From Natrinema pellirubrum DSM 15624 (GTDB taxonomy: Archaea; Halobacteriota; Halobacteria; Halobacteriales; Natrialbaceae): a stretch of DNA of 64,000 nucleotides. The DNA lies in the NCBI RefSeq assembly GCF_000230735.2, contig NC_019962.1, positions 124,001-188,000 on the forward strand, written 5' to 3'. Below, in pieces: positions 18,020 through 26,971 of the stretch. Below the pieces are notes generated by a model, which was not told the origin of the DNA, ran no database searches, and saw only the letters and a list, made by a program, of their open reading frames with translations. Position 1 is the stretch's first letter. Each line of letters opens with the position of its first letter. A program made the translations under genes and the position numbers.

Positions 18020-18304
18020 ATGCCCGAAGAAGTACTCTTCAAATCGGAAACCGAACAGAGCCGAGCGGAGATCGCGTCGATGCTGCGTCGCGTCGCCGAC
18101 AACTTGGATGACGGGAAATCGATCACGCTTACGGCCGGTGCCGACTCCGTGACGCTCGAGCCGCCCGCCCGGCCCACCTTCGAGGTCAAAGCCGAGCGCG
18201 AGGGACCGGCCGACAGCCCGGGCGAACTGAGCATCGAATTCGAACTCGAGTGGGACGAGGACAACGGTGGAGACGGCGGGAGCGGGGAGTTGGAGATCGA
18301 GTGA
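18020..18304 (+). CDS. Amphi-Trp domain protein
   Basis: 94 aa. It opens MPEEVLFKSE and has the amphi-Trp pattern: a helix with SRAEIASMLRRVADNL, a strand with GKSITLTAGADSVTLEPP, then FEVKAERE, and ends in IEFELEWDED plus a Gly/Glu tail. Family knowledge: a short archaeal/bacterial domain of unknown biochemical function. It follows nirA by 78 nt on the same strand, which hints at co-transcription, but no nitrate-specific role is established. Confidence 0.75.
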   Translation: MPEEVLFKSETEQSRAEIASMLRRVADNLDDGKSITLTAGADSVTLEPPARPTFEVKAEREGPADSPGELSIEFELEWDEDNGGDGGSGELEIE

Positions 18305-18367
18305 ACGCATCCGCCGACCGATCGCCCGAGACCCCCGTCGGCACCCGGCTGGCCCCGGACTGCGCCG

Positions 18368-18724
18368 TCAGCGGTGTTCGCGTGTTCGCTCGTGGGCGTA
18401 GTCCAGTGCCTCCTCGAGCGAGCCCGGGCCGTCGTAGCTGGCCGAGAACAGATCCATGAAATCGCTGGCGATCCGGTTACAGCGTTCGAACGTCAGCACT
18501 GTCCTGACCCGGATGGTCTCCGAAAGGTCGAGTCCGGGGTAGCTCGTGGCCGTCAGCGCGTAGCCGGGGTGGTCCTCGCCCTCCAGCGAGGCCGGCGCGA
18601 CCTTCAGCCGCAGGTCTCCCGATTCGTGACGATACGTCCGATACTGCATCTCTCGGTCCGTATCGGCCGGGGTATACGTCCGAGACTCTTCGGTGGTCCA
18701 CTCGAGCGGCACGTCGGCTTCCAT
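18368..18724 (-). CDS. Conserved-looking haloarchaeal hypothetical protein
   Basis: 118 aa, acidic, soluble, one cysteine, no membrane segment. It starts MEADVPLEWTTEESR and ends LDYAHERTREHR. The pattern is four or five beta strands followed by two helices (LTFERCNRIASDFMDLFSA and SLEEALDYAHERT). I do not recognise a functional family. It is convergent with the amphi-Trp gene, 63 nt apart. Confidence 0.68.
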   Translation of the reverse strand: MEADVPLEWTTEESRTYTPADTDREMQYRTYRHESGDLRLKVAPASLEGEDHPGYALTATSYPGLDLSETIRVRTVLTFERCNRIASDFMDLFSASYDGPGSLEEALDYAHERTREHR

Positions 18725-18921
18725 CGATTACTGATACCAACCCGAGTGCTACGTTCGTATCGCAATATGCAATATTATCGGACGGTAGTCCAGAGATTCG
18801 GAAATTGATGGATTTCCTGCCGAGAACTGGATTATATTCTGACTGTGCGTGTTCGTATCGGTGGTCTATCCGGACGATCTGTGAACTTCTAGGAGCCGAC
18901 GGCGCGACACCCGGCGGGCGG

Positions 18922-19767
18922 TCAGTCGTCCCGTGTGGCGGTCGGTTCGCCGCCGGCCGCCTCGTCGGGGCTAACGCTGCCGGTCCGGTAGCCGTGTAGA
19001 TCGAGCGTGACGTGGTCGAATCCGAGGTCCGAGAGTTCCGCGCGAACCGTCTCGACGAACTCGCGTTCGAGCGCCCGCTCGAGTTCGTCGGGCGCGACTT
19101 CGATACGGGCCAGCCCGTCGTGGTCGCGGACCCGGAACTGGTCGAACCCCCATTGTCGGAGCAGGGCCTCGGCCCGCTCGATCCGGGTCAGCCGATCCTC
19201 GGTGACCTCGAGGCCGGTCGGGATCCGCGAGGAGAGACAGGCCATCGAGGGTTTGTCCGCGACCGAGAGATCGTAGCGGTCGGCGATCTCGCGGACCTCG
19301 TCCTTCGAGATGTCGTGAGCCAGCAGCGGCGAGTGGACGTCCAGTTCCTCGACGGCCTGCAGCCCGGGCCGGTGTCCCGCGCCCGGATCGTCCGCGTTCG
19401 TCCCGTCACAGACCGTCCCGACGCCGAGTTCTCGAGCGGTCTCGAGCATCTCGCCCAGCCGCATCGTCCGGCAGTGATAGCAGCGATCGTCGTCGTTTTC
19501 GACGAACGCGTCGCTCTCGAGTTCGGAGAAGGAAACGATCTCATGGCGGATCCCGATCTCGTCGGCCACCCGGCGGGCGTCCGCGAGTTCGGCCCCGGGG
19601 AGGGTCTCGCTTTTCGCGGTGCAGGCGATCGCGTCCTCGCCGAGCGCGTCGTGGGCGATCGCGGCCACGGCGCTCGAGTCGACGCCGCCGGAGAAGGCCA
19701 CGACGACCCCGTCCCGTGCGGCGAGATCCGCGCGGGCGGCCTCGAGTTTCGCCTCGAGCGTTGTCAT
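18922..19767 (-). CDS. larE: LarE-type ATP-dependent sacrificial sulfur transferase
   Basis: 281 aa from the ATG at 19767. A PP-loop (SGGVDSS, residues 26-32) activates substrate with ATP; Cys177 in MACLSSR aligns with the sacrificial cysteine of Lactiplantibacillus LarE. A CYHC pair sits at residues 96-99. Function by homology: inserts sulfur into the nicotinic-acid-derived nickel-pincer cofactor of LarA-type racemases. No larB, larC or larA gene is in the window, so the partner genes are elsewhere or the protein serves another thiolation. The upstream ATG at 19800 adds 11 residues and is less likely. Confidence 0.85.
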   Translation of the reverse strand: MTTLEAKLEAARADLAARDGVVVAFSGGVDSSAVAAIAHDALGEDAIACTAKSETLPGAELADARRVADEIGIRHEIVSFSELESDAFVENDDDRCYHCRTMRLGEMLETARELGVGTVCDGTNADDPGAGHRPGLQAVEELDVHSPLLAHDISKDEVREIADRYDLSVADKPSMACLSSRIPTGLEVTEDRLTRIERAEALLRQWGFDQFRVRDHDGLARIEVAPDELERALEREFVETVRAELSDLGFDHVTLDLHGYRTGSVSPDEAAGGEPTATRDD

Positions 19768-19881
19768 GGCCCGGCGTTGGGTCCCGACGGGCAAAAGCAC
19801 GTTGTCGTTGGTCCGACGGCCGTAATCCGCGCGCCGAGCCGTTAAGACGCCGTCGGTGGTAGGGCGCGTGTTCAGACTATC

Positions 19882-20451
19882 ATGGCTGTCTCAGACCACC
19901 TGCGACGGTTGCGGTCGATCACCGACACGGAGGGCCACACCAGCGATGTCGACGACCACACTCGCGAGGAACACCTCGTGGACGCGGTGGCCCGCGGGAT
20001 TCAAGGCGGGTTCGTCGCGACGCTGATCATGACCGCGTTCCGGTTACCGCTGTTGCGATCGCTGCCCCCGTCGGCGAACTTCTGGTCGCAGTACGTCGGC
20101 GGCGGTGACCCCGACGATCACCCCATTCCCGGAATCGCACTGCACCTGCTCTACGGGGTGGGTTCGGGCGCGCTCTTCGGCGGGCTATTCTCGCTGTACA
20201 CCGCCGGCCGGTCCATCGAGCCCGAACAGCGCGGGCTCGCCTGGGGCTCGATCTACGGCATGGTCCTCTCGGTGGTCGGCGTGCAGGTCGTGTTGCAGGG
20301 ACTGCTGGACATCCGCCTCGAGGCCGACGAACTCACGCTGTTTCATGCCGGTCACCTCGTCTACGGGCTCTCGCTGGGGGCCTGGGTCGGCTCCCGGACC
20401 GAGGGCGTCGAGGACCCCGAACGAGAGTACGAGTACGACGACGGCAACTGA
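19882..20451 (+). CDS. Haloarchaeal membrane protein, four helices
   Basis: 189 aa. A soluble charged N-terminus of about 35 residues is followed by helices near 40-58 (VARGIQGGFVATLIMTAFRL), 87-108, 122-145 and 152-168, then an acidic tail (EREYEYDDGN). Glycine-rich helices and GxxxG-type spacing suggest a packed helical bundle. I cannot assign a function. It is divergent from larE. Confidence 0.7.
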   Translation: MAVSDHLRRLRSITDTEGHTSDVDDHTREEHLVDAVARGIQGGFVATLIMTAFRLPLLRSLPPSANFWSQYVGGGDPDDHPIPGIALHLLYGVGSGALFGGLFSLYTAGRSIEPEQRGLAWGSIYGMVLSVVGVQVVLQGLLDIRLEADELTLFHAGHLVYGLSLGAWVGSRTEGVEDPEREYEYDDGN

Positions 20452-20616
20452 CCGCGGCCCCGATCACGCGGCTGCGGTAGCCGCCCGCTGTTTCGTCTCC
20501 ACCATCGTACTGGGCAGCGGGACCGAACGAACGCGAGGAGACCGAGAACGTGATCGACGAACTGGCAACGAGAACTTCGAGGACGCCGATTTCGGCGACT
20601 GAACGGAGAATCCGGC

Positions 20617-21576
20617 CTACTCCGGATCGAAGCCGCCGACGAGTCGCTCGAGCGCGAACAACGCGATCGCGCCGACGGCGGCCCACGCCGCGGTCAGCGC
20701 GATCGTCTCGGTCGTCCAGGCGGTGGTTTCTCCGATGTTGTGCAGGGGTGCGGGGACGGAGCCGGCGATGAGACCGATCAGGAAGAGCAGCGTCACGCCG
20801 CGATTGCGCGTTAGCGCGGCGCGGACGATGCGGGCGATCGTGACGAGGCCGACGACGCCGCCGGTGACGAACAGTGCGACGGTCGTTCCCGGATCGACGA
20901 CGGCCGAGAGCGAGCCGCCGCCGAGCAGGTCCAGTGCGGCACGGACGAACGCGCTCAACTCGCTCGAGAGGTAGACGTACTGGCCCAGTAAGATCAGGAT
21001 GAGCGAGCCGGAGACGCCGGGGAGGATCATCGCGCTGATCGCGACCGCGCCGGCGACGAGGATCACTGCAGGGCCGCTCCCGGGCAGCTGGACGACGTCG
21101 GCGGCGACCAGCAAGGCCAGCGTCGTCCCCGCGAGCGCCGCGGCGACGTGGGCCGGCGAGGCGAACTCGAGGCTGCGCCCGAGCGTGATCGCCGAGGCGG
21201 CGATCAGCCCGGTGAAAAAGCCGAAGATCGCGACCGGATGGGATTCGGCCAGCGACGAGACGAGATCGGCGATGAGGACGACCGCGGTGACCATCCCGAC
21301 GCCCAACGGGAGCAGGAAGTCGAGGTCCAACTCGAGGAGTGCCTCCCGCGCCCGGGCCCGGCGATCGGGGTGGTAGCCCCGCAGGACGGCGAGCGCCCGG
21401 CCCGGCGTGAACGCGGTGACGGCGGCGATCAACCGGCCGTAAAAGCCCAGCAGGAGCGCGACGGTGCCGCCCGAGACGCCCGGCAGGGCGTCGGCGGTCC
21501 CCATACAGAGCCCGTAGCCGTAGGTCCGAAGCAACTCGAAGCGGTCGCCGACGGCCTCGGATCGGTCATACTCCAT
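20617..21576 (-). CDS. DUF368 membrane protein, PopT-like lipid carrier transporter
   Basis: 319 aa, about nine helices. The DUF368 hallmarks are MGTADALPGVSGGTVALLLGFYGRL near residues 25-49 and the repeated motif ILPGVSGSLILILLGQY in the middle; the two P-G-V-S-G copies indicate an internal inverted duplication. Family knowledge: bacterial DUF368 proteins (PopT) recycle undecaprenyl phosphate across the membrane. In an archaeon the analogous cargo would be dolichyl phosphate, which I infer only. Divergent from the MutS-like gene. Confidence 0.85.
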   Translation of the reverse strand: MEYDRSEAVGDRFELLRTYGYGLCMGTADALPGVSGGTVALLLGFYGRLIAAVTAFTPGRALAVLRGYHPDRRARAREALLELDLDFLLPLGVGMVTAVVLIADLVSSLAESHPVAIFGFFTGLIAASAITLGRSLEFASPAHVAAALAGTTLALLVAADVVQLPGSGPAVILVAGAVAISAMILPGVSGSLILILLGQYVYLSSELSAFVRAALDLLGGGSLSAVVDPGTTVALFVTGGVVGLVTIARIVRAALTRNRGVTLLFLIGLIAGSVPAPLHNIGETTAWTTETIALTAAWAAVGAIALFALERLVGGFDPE

Positions 21577-21786
21577 GGGTTCGGTTCCGTCGTTCCGGTC
21601 CTGTGGTGGAGGTCGGTCGCGATCGCCGGTTCGACTGCATATCCGGTAGGTTCCCGTCCACTCGTATAAATGGTCGACAACGCTGTCAGCCCGTGTGTCG
21701 CGGGGGCGACACGCGAGCCTGATCGTGCGCCTGCCGACGTGGGCGGGAACTTTTTCTCGCTCCGGTTTGATACGCCGGTCGAGACT

Positions 21787-23829
21787 ATGGACCTCGAGTC
21801 GATTCCGGGCGTCGGCGAGAAGACGGCCCGAGCGCTGGCCGAACTCGACGATCCCGAGCGCGCGCTGCGGGCCGGCGACGTGGCCGCGATCGCGGCCGCG
21901 CCGGGGATTTCACAGGGGCGGGCCGCCCGCATCGCGCGGGGGGCGATCCGTCGCGATCACGACGACCCTGGCGGGTTCCTCGCGACCGACCGCGCCCGGG
22001 AGATCTACCGCGAGGTCCTCGCGTTGCTCGAGGAGCGTACCGTGACCGACTACGCCGCCCAGCGCCTCGAGACGATCTACCCGAGTCCGACGCGCTCGCG
22101 CATCGAGGAGGTGCGGGCGTTCGCGGCCGAGGCCCTCGAGCGCGAGCCCGATCCAGCCGTCCTCGAGGCCCTCGAGGGGCTCGAGCCGCTCCGGGAGCCG
22201 GGCGACGTGCGGGTCCGCGAGCGGTGTCTGGCGACGACCGACGCCGAGCGCTACTCCGAAGCCCGCGAGGCGATCCCGGAACTCTCCGTCGAGGTCGTCG
22301 AGGACGCACAGGGGCTAGCCGAACTCGCGCGGGGGTACTCGACGGTGATCGCCCTCGACGAGTCCTTCGCCGGCGTCACCGTCGAGGGCGACGTGCAGGT
22401 CCGACCCGACGCCCTCGAGAACCCGGCCGAAGTCGTTCCCGAGCGTCCCCTCGCGTTCTTCGCGCGGAACCGCGATCGGTTGGGAGCCGCCGTCGCGGTC
22501 CACCGGGCCGCCGACATGGACGCGGCCTGTGATCTTTCGGCCTTGGAGAACGGCCTCTCGCGGCTGGCCGAGGACGGCACGGTCGCGGGCGACGACGAAC
22601 TCGACCGCCTGACGACGGCGGTCGACGATCTGGACGCGGCGGCGAGCGCGGCCGAGAGCGTCGCCAACGACCGCCTCCGGGAGGCGATCCGTGAGCAGGA
22701 CGTCACGATCGAGGGCTCGGACCTGCTCTCGCTGGTCGAGCGCGGGGCCGGCGTCGACTCCTTGCTCTCGCGGGAGCTGGCCGACGAGTACGCCGCGGCC
22801 GTCGAGGCCGCCCGCGATCACCTCGTGGACGCGCTTGATCTCGATCAGGGCGAGAGCGAGATCGCCCGCCGCGCGTTCGGCGACGAGCCCACGTTTCCCG
22901 TCGAGCGCGACGAGGACGCGATCGGCCGGCTTCGCGAGGAGCTGACTGCGGCCAAGGAACGCCGTGCCGGCCGCCTGAAACGCGAGCTCGCTGCCGACCT
23001 CGCCGACCAGCGCGAGGGGGCCCGCCAACTGGTCCGGGACGCCCTCGAGCTGGACGTAGAGCTGGCGATCGCCCGCTTCGCACGGGATTTCGGGTGTACG
23101 ATGCCCGAGTTCGTCCCAGCGGCCGAGGCGAGGGGGACCGGCTTCGCGATCGAGGGCGGCCGGTCGCCGCTGCTCGACGAACCCCTCGAGGCGATCGATC
23201 CCGTCGACTACGCGGTCTCGGGTGTCGCCTTGCTGTCGGGTGTCAACAGCGGGGGGAAGACGTCGACGCTGGATCTGGTGGCAAGCGTCGTCGTGCTGGC
23301 CCACATGGGGCTGCCGGTGCCCGCCGAGAGCGTGCGCCTGCGGCGGTTCGACGACTTACACTACCACGCCAAGACACAGGGGACGCTGGACGCAGGGGCC
23401 TTCGAGGCGACGGTCCGGGAGTTCGCCGACCTCGCACAGGGCGGCGAGGGGTCGCTGGTGCTGGTCGACGAACTCGAGAGCATCACCGAGCCCGGCGCCT
23501 CGGCGAAGATCATCGCGGGCATCCTCGAGGCACTGTCGGAAAACGGCGCGACCGCGGTGTTCGTCTCCCATCTGGCGGGCGAGATCCGCGAGATGGCCGG
23601 CTTCGACGTGACCGTCGACGGCATCGAGGCGGTCGGTCTCGTCGACGGCGAACTCGAGGTCAACCGCTCGCCGGTCAAAGACCACCTGGCGCGGTCGACG
23701 CCGGAGTTGATCGTCGAGAAGTTGGCCGACGAGGCCCGGGACGAGGCGGTCGCAGCGAACGGCGGCGCTCCGAACGACGGCGACCCCGAGCCGGTCTTCT
23801 ACGATCGCTTGCTCGAGAAGTTCGACTAG
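21787..23829 (+). CDS. MutS-like ATPase with N-terminal helix-hairpin-helix
   Basis: 680 aa. Residues 1-45 are a helix-hairpin-helix (ESIPGVGEKTARALAEL; AAPGISQGRAARIA). A long helical core follows (about 100-480). The C-terminal MutS ATPase has Walker A GVNSGGKTS (G-P-N-x-x-G-K-S variant), Walker B LVLVDELESITEPG and the dimer-contact VSHLAGEI. There is no mismatch-recognition domain and no Smr nuclease, so it is neither MutS1 nor full MutS2. Predicted role: ATP-driven clamp on branched or collided structures. I place the start at the ATG at 21787, where HhH homology begins. Confidence 0.82.
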   Translation: MDLESIPGVGEKTARALAELDDPERALRAGDVAAIAAAPGISQGRAARIARGAIRRDHDDPGGFLATDRAREIYREVLALLEERTVTDYAAQRLETIYPSPTRSRIEEVRAFAAEALEREPDPAVLEALEGLEPLREPGDVRVRERCLATTDAERYSEAREAIPELSVEVVEDAQGLAELARGYSTVIALDESFAGVTVEGDVQVRPDALENPAEVVPERPLAFFARNRDRLGAAVAVHRAADMDAACDLSALENGLSRLAEDGTVAGDDELDRLTTAVDDLDAAASAAESVANDRLREAIREQDVTIEGSDLLSLVERGAGVDSLLSRELADEYAAAVEAARDHLVDALDLDQGESEIARRAFGDEPTFPVERDEDAIGRLREELTAAKERRAGRLKRELAADLADQREGARQLVRDALELDVELAIARFARDFGCTMPEFVPAAEARGTGFAIEGGRSPLLDEPLEAIDPVDYAVSGVALLSGVNSGGKTSTLDLVASVVVLAHMGLPVPAESVRLRRFDDLHYHAKTQGTLDAGAFEATVREFADLAQGGEGSLVLVDELESITEPGASAKIIAGILEALSENGATAVFVSHLAGEIREMAGFDVTVDGIEAVGLVDGELEVNRSPVKDHLARSTPELIVEKLADEARDEAVAANGGAPNDGDPEPVFYDRLLEKFD

Positions 23830-23880
23830 TAAAGCGGGCCGAACCGGCGACGTGAGCAGTCGGTCTCCCGACTCATCCTA

Positions 23881-24210
23881 CTTCTGTGGGCTCCCGCCGT
23901 GCCACTCGAGGATGTTCTTGTGCCCCCACTTCTCGCCGTCATCCCCGTCGTCGGTCAGCGCCGCGAGCGACTCGGCGTCGTTCATCTCGAGGAACTCGGC
24001 GAGGTCGTCGACGTAGGCGGCGACGGCGGCGATCGTCTCGTCGTCCTGGAGTGCGAATGCCTCCTTCACCGAGTCGGGCATCCCGTCGGGCGCGATGTAC
24101 GTCTCCGAGCGGGCGTACTCGCCGATTCCCCGTAGGGTCTCGGGTGAGCAGTCCGCGAACTGCTCGAGCAGGAAGTCGGGGATCGCCTCGGGTGGGTCCG
24201 GTCCGATCAT
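23881..24210 (-). CDS. Small acidic haloarchaeal hypothetical protein
   Basis: About 109 aa, helical and acidic. Starting at the ATG at 24210 it reads MIGPDPPEAIPDFLLEQF and includes the helices SPETLRGIGEYAR, DSVKEAFALQDDETIAAVAAYVDDLAEFLEMN and ends HGGSPQK. Two ATGs just upstream (24216 and 24225) are also possible. It is divergent from cdc6 across a 129-bp AT-rich gap. No functional family recognised; the small all-helical form would fit a regulator or an antitoxin but nothing shows this. Confidence 0.65.
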
Positions 24211-24339
24211 ATCCATGATACCCATCCATATAGTGAATATTAACAATTGTGTATTGTTACATAGAGGCATGATTGGTATCGAGCGAGCGTGTGAGCCGGT
24301 CACCAACCCTTAAGACGCTGCGGAAGCAGGGTGAAAGTG

Positions 24340-25470
24340 ATGGGAGACGACCCCGAAGAGGGGATGTTGTCGTGGGACGAATCCGTGTTCAGGGACGAAC
24401 ACGTCTTCGAGATCGACTACGTCCCCGAGACGTTCAAGCACCGCGAGGGCCAGACCGAGAGTCTGACCTATGCCTTGCGCCCGGCGGTGCGGGGGTCGCG
24501 CCCGCTGAACGTCGTCGTCCGCGGCCCGCCCGGGACGGGCAAGACGACGGCGATCCAGAAGCTGTTCGACGAGGTCGGGGCCCAGACGAGCGACGTGCGG
24601 ACGATCCGGGTCAACTGTCAGGTCAACGCGACCCGCTACTCCGTGTTCTCGCGGCTCTTCGAGGGCACCTTCGACTACGAACCGCCCTCCTCCGGCATCT
24701 CCTTTAAGAAGCTGTTCGGCCAGATCGCCGAGAAACTCGTCGAGGAGGACAAGGTCCTCGTCGTCGCCTTGGACGACGTCAACTACCTCTTCTACGAGAA
24801 CGAGGCGAGCGATACGCTCTATTCGCTGTTGCGCGCCCACGAGGAGTACCCCGGCGCGAAGATCGGCGTCGTCGTCGTCTCCTCCGATCCCGCACTCGAC
24901 GTGATCGACGAACTCGACTCGCGGGTCCAGAGCGTCTTCCGCCCGGAGGACGTCTACTTCCCGGTCTACGACCAGCCGGAGATCGTCGACATCCTCGCGG
25001 AACGTGTCACACGGGGCTTCCACGAGGGCGTCATCGACCGTGATACCCTCGAGTACGTCGCCGAACTTACCGCCGAGAGCGGCGATCTGCGGGTCGGGAT
25101 CGACCTGCTGCGCCGGGCCGGACTCAACGCCGAGATGCGGGCCAGCCGTACCGTCGAGCGTGAGGACGTCGAGACGGCCTACGAGAAGTCCAAATACATC
25201 AACCTCTCGCGGTCGCTGTCGGGGCTGACCGACACCGAGCGGGCCCTGCTCGAGGTCATCGCCCACAACGACGGCGAGCAGGCCGGCGCGGTCTACGAGG
25301 CCTTCCACGAGCGGACCGATCTGGGCTACACGCGCTACTCCGAGATCGTCAACAAGCTCGACCAGCTCGGGCTGATCGACGCGGACTACGCCGACGTCGA
25401 GGGGCGGGGCCGCTCCCGGTCGCTCTCGCTGTCCTACGAGAAAGACGCGGTACTGGAGCGACTCGAGTAG
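24340..25470 (+). CDS. cdc6: Orc1/Cdc6 family replication initiator
   Basis: 376 aa. AAA+ domain with Walker A GPPGTGKTT (about residue 63), Walker B VVALDDVNYLF, sensor motif VVVVSSDP, and a C-terminal winged helix (about 290-370; TRYSEIVNKLDQLGLIDADYADV). Function: origin recognition and MCM loading, or regulation of these. Haloarchaea carry many paralogues, most not next to an origin. Here the upstream gap is only 129 bp and shows no recognisable origin-box repeats, so this is likely an accessory orc copy. Start chosen as MGDDPEEG. Confidence 0.92.
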   Translation: MGDDPEEGMLSWDESVFRDEHVFEIDYVPETFKHREGQTESLTYALRPAVRGSRPLNVVVRGPPGTGKTTAIQKLFDEVGAQTSDVRTIRVNCQVNATRYSVFSRLFEGTFDYEPPSSGISFKKLFGQIAEKLVEEDKVLVVALDDVNYLFYENEASDTLYSLLRAHEEYPGAKIGVVVVSSDPALDVIDELDSRVQSVFRPEDVYFPVYDQPEIVDILAERVTRGFHEGVIDRDTLEYVAELTAESGDLRVGIDLLRRAGLNAEMRASRTVEREDVETAYEKSKYINLSRSLSGLTDTERALLEVIAHNDGEQAGAVYEAFHERTDLGYTRYSEIVNKLDQLGLIDADYADVEGRGRSRSLSLSYEKDAVLERLE

Positions 25471-25497
25471 CACCTGTCCGCGGTCGATACCGCCAGC

Positions 25498-25767
25498 TCA
25501 GACCTGGTCGATGGTCCTGCGGTAGTCCTCGGCCGCCTCGATTGCCGACTCGAGCTTCGCCTCCGTGTCGCCGTCGGCCCGCTTGCGGGCCTGCCGGAGG
25601 GCGTTGAGCCGCTCGTCGAGGACGGCGTGGTCGGGTTTCGTGTCGCTCATCGCGTAGTCGGCGAACGCGTCGGTCGTCTCGCGGATGTCCTCGCGGACGT
25701 CGTCGCTATCGGCCGACTTCGCGGCCGCCTCGAGGGCGTCTCGGGCGTGCTGGAGTTGCTCCGTCAT
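25498..25767 (-). CDS. Small helical haloarchaeal protein
   Basis: 89 aa from the ATG at 25767 (MTEQLQHARDALEAAA), nearly all helix and strongly charged, ending AEDYRRTIDQV. Heptad-like spacing of Leu/Ala suggests a coiled coil or three-helix bundle. No known function. It converges on cdc6, 27 nt after its stop codon. Confidence 0.65.
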   Translation of the reverse strand: MTEQLQHARDALEAAAKSADSDDVREDIRETTDAFADYAMSDTKPDHAVLDERLNALRQARKRADGDTEAKLESAIEAAEDYRRTIDQV

Positions 25768-26016
25768 GGGCGGACCGACGGCGACTCGAGCCATAACGGT
25801 TGGGCGGGCAGTCGCCACGTGGGGGCGAACGAGCGCCAGTCGAGGTGAGACTGCGAGTGCTGTAGCCGTCCGCTACGGACTGTCGTGTCTCGAATACGAG
25901 GGCCCTACCGACGACAGGGGCCAGATACGCGCGGGTCGTCCCGTGGAAACGGCGATACTACTCGTGATACTGACTGCGGGCTTTTTTCGGTCCCAGTCCC
26001 CGGATCCGGTTGCATC

Positions 26017-26784
26017 ATGCCAGTATCACGACGAACGGCCCTGAAAACGATGGGCATCGCGGGCGGACTCACGGCGAGCGGCTCCGTCCTCGCCGTGGGC
26101 GACCACGCCGCCGACGAACGATCGGTCGACGGGAAATCCGACGGCGACGGCTCGACGGGCACGCAGGGAGCGGCCGTCCGGGTCGCACACTTCTCGCCGG
26201 ACGCACCGAACGTCGACGTCTACGTCGCGGGCGACCGCGTCCTCGCGGACGTGGCCTACGGCGACGTCTCACCCTATCTCGAGGTCAAACCGGGTACCTA
26301 CACGGTGATGATCACGGCCGCGGGCGATCCGGAGACGGTCGCGTTCGAGGGCGACGTGACGTTCGGCGCCGCGTTCTACACCGTCGCCGCGATCGGCGAA
26401 CTCGAGGCCGACACCTTCCAGCCGGCGGTGCTGGTCGACGCCGGTTCGGCGCTCGTCCGACTCGTTCACGCGTCGCCGGACGCGCCGGCCGTTGACGTCT
26501 ACGCCGACGGCGAGCCGGTCTTCGAGGACGTCGCGTTTACCGACGCGACCGATTACGTCCCGGTGCCGGCCGGGGCACGCACCGTCTCGGTCCGACCGGC
26601 CGGCGGCGAGGCGGCCGTCGCCTCCTTCGACGTGACCCTCGAGCGGGGCACCGCCTACACCGCCTACGCGATCGGCTACCTCGAGCCGCCGACCGCGGAC
26701 GATCCCATGTTCGCCGTCGAGCCGACGGTCGACGGGCCGATGGCCGACGCCGACGGGGACGACGGGATGGACACGTCCCACTAA
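26017..26784 (+). CDS. DUF4397 domain protein with Tat signal
   Basis: 255 aa. The N-terminus [17 protein letters not shown] matches the twin-arginine pattern S-R-R-x-x-L-K followed by a moderately hydrophobic stretch, so it is probably exported folded by the Tat pathway encoded at 9.8-13.2 kb. Two DUF4397 repeats follow: [20 protein letters not shown] (about 52-140) and [20 protein letters not shown] (about 145-235), beta-rich modules of unknown binding role on cell-surface proteins. The tail is Asp-rich. The ATG at 26017 is fixed by the signal peptide. Confidence 0.86.
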   Translation: MPVSRRTALKTMGIAGGLTASGSVLAVGDHAADERSVDGKSDGDGSTGTQGAAVRVAHFSPDAPNVDVYVAGDRVLADVAYGDVSPYLEVKPGTYTVMITAAGDPETVAFEGDVTFGAAFYTVAAIGELEADTFQPAVLVDAGSALVRLVHASPDAPAVDVYADGEPVFEDVAFTDATDYVPVPAGARTVSVRPAGGEAAVASFDVTLERGTAYTAYAIGYLEPPTADDPMFAVEPTVDGPMADADGDDGMDTSH

Positions 26785-26971
26785 CGGGAGCGCGCCACGA
26801 ACGGCACGGTCGTTTCAGCGGTGGCGCACCATCGAAACCGGCGGGCCGGTCGACCAACTGGGTGCTGGAAGCCGACCGACGGCTCCGGCGGTTGCCGCGG
26901 TCGCCACGACCCCCGGCCGACCCGACGCGACATGCGAGCGGGTCAAGTGGCTCGAGCCCCTGATCCCGCTA

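Noticed and set aside
18756-18776. Tandem GCAATAT repeats as an operator
   Set aside because: Two short adjacent copies in an AT-rich promoter region; too short to separate from a TATA context for the gene at 18368-18724.
18805-18999. 64-codon plus-strand frame before larE
   Set aside because: It overlaps the larE 3' end in antisense, has no halophilic composition and no promoter spacing that favours it.
24226-24339. AT-rich gap beside cdc6 as a replication origin
   Set aside because: The gap is only about 115-130 bp and I see no repeated origin-recognition boxes; ordinary divergent promoters explain the AT content.
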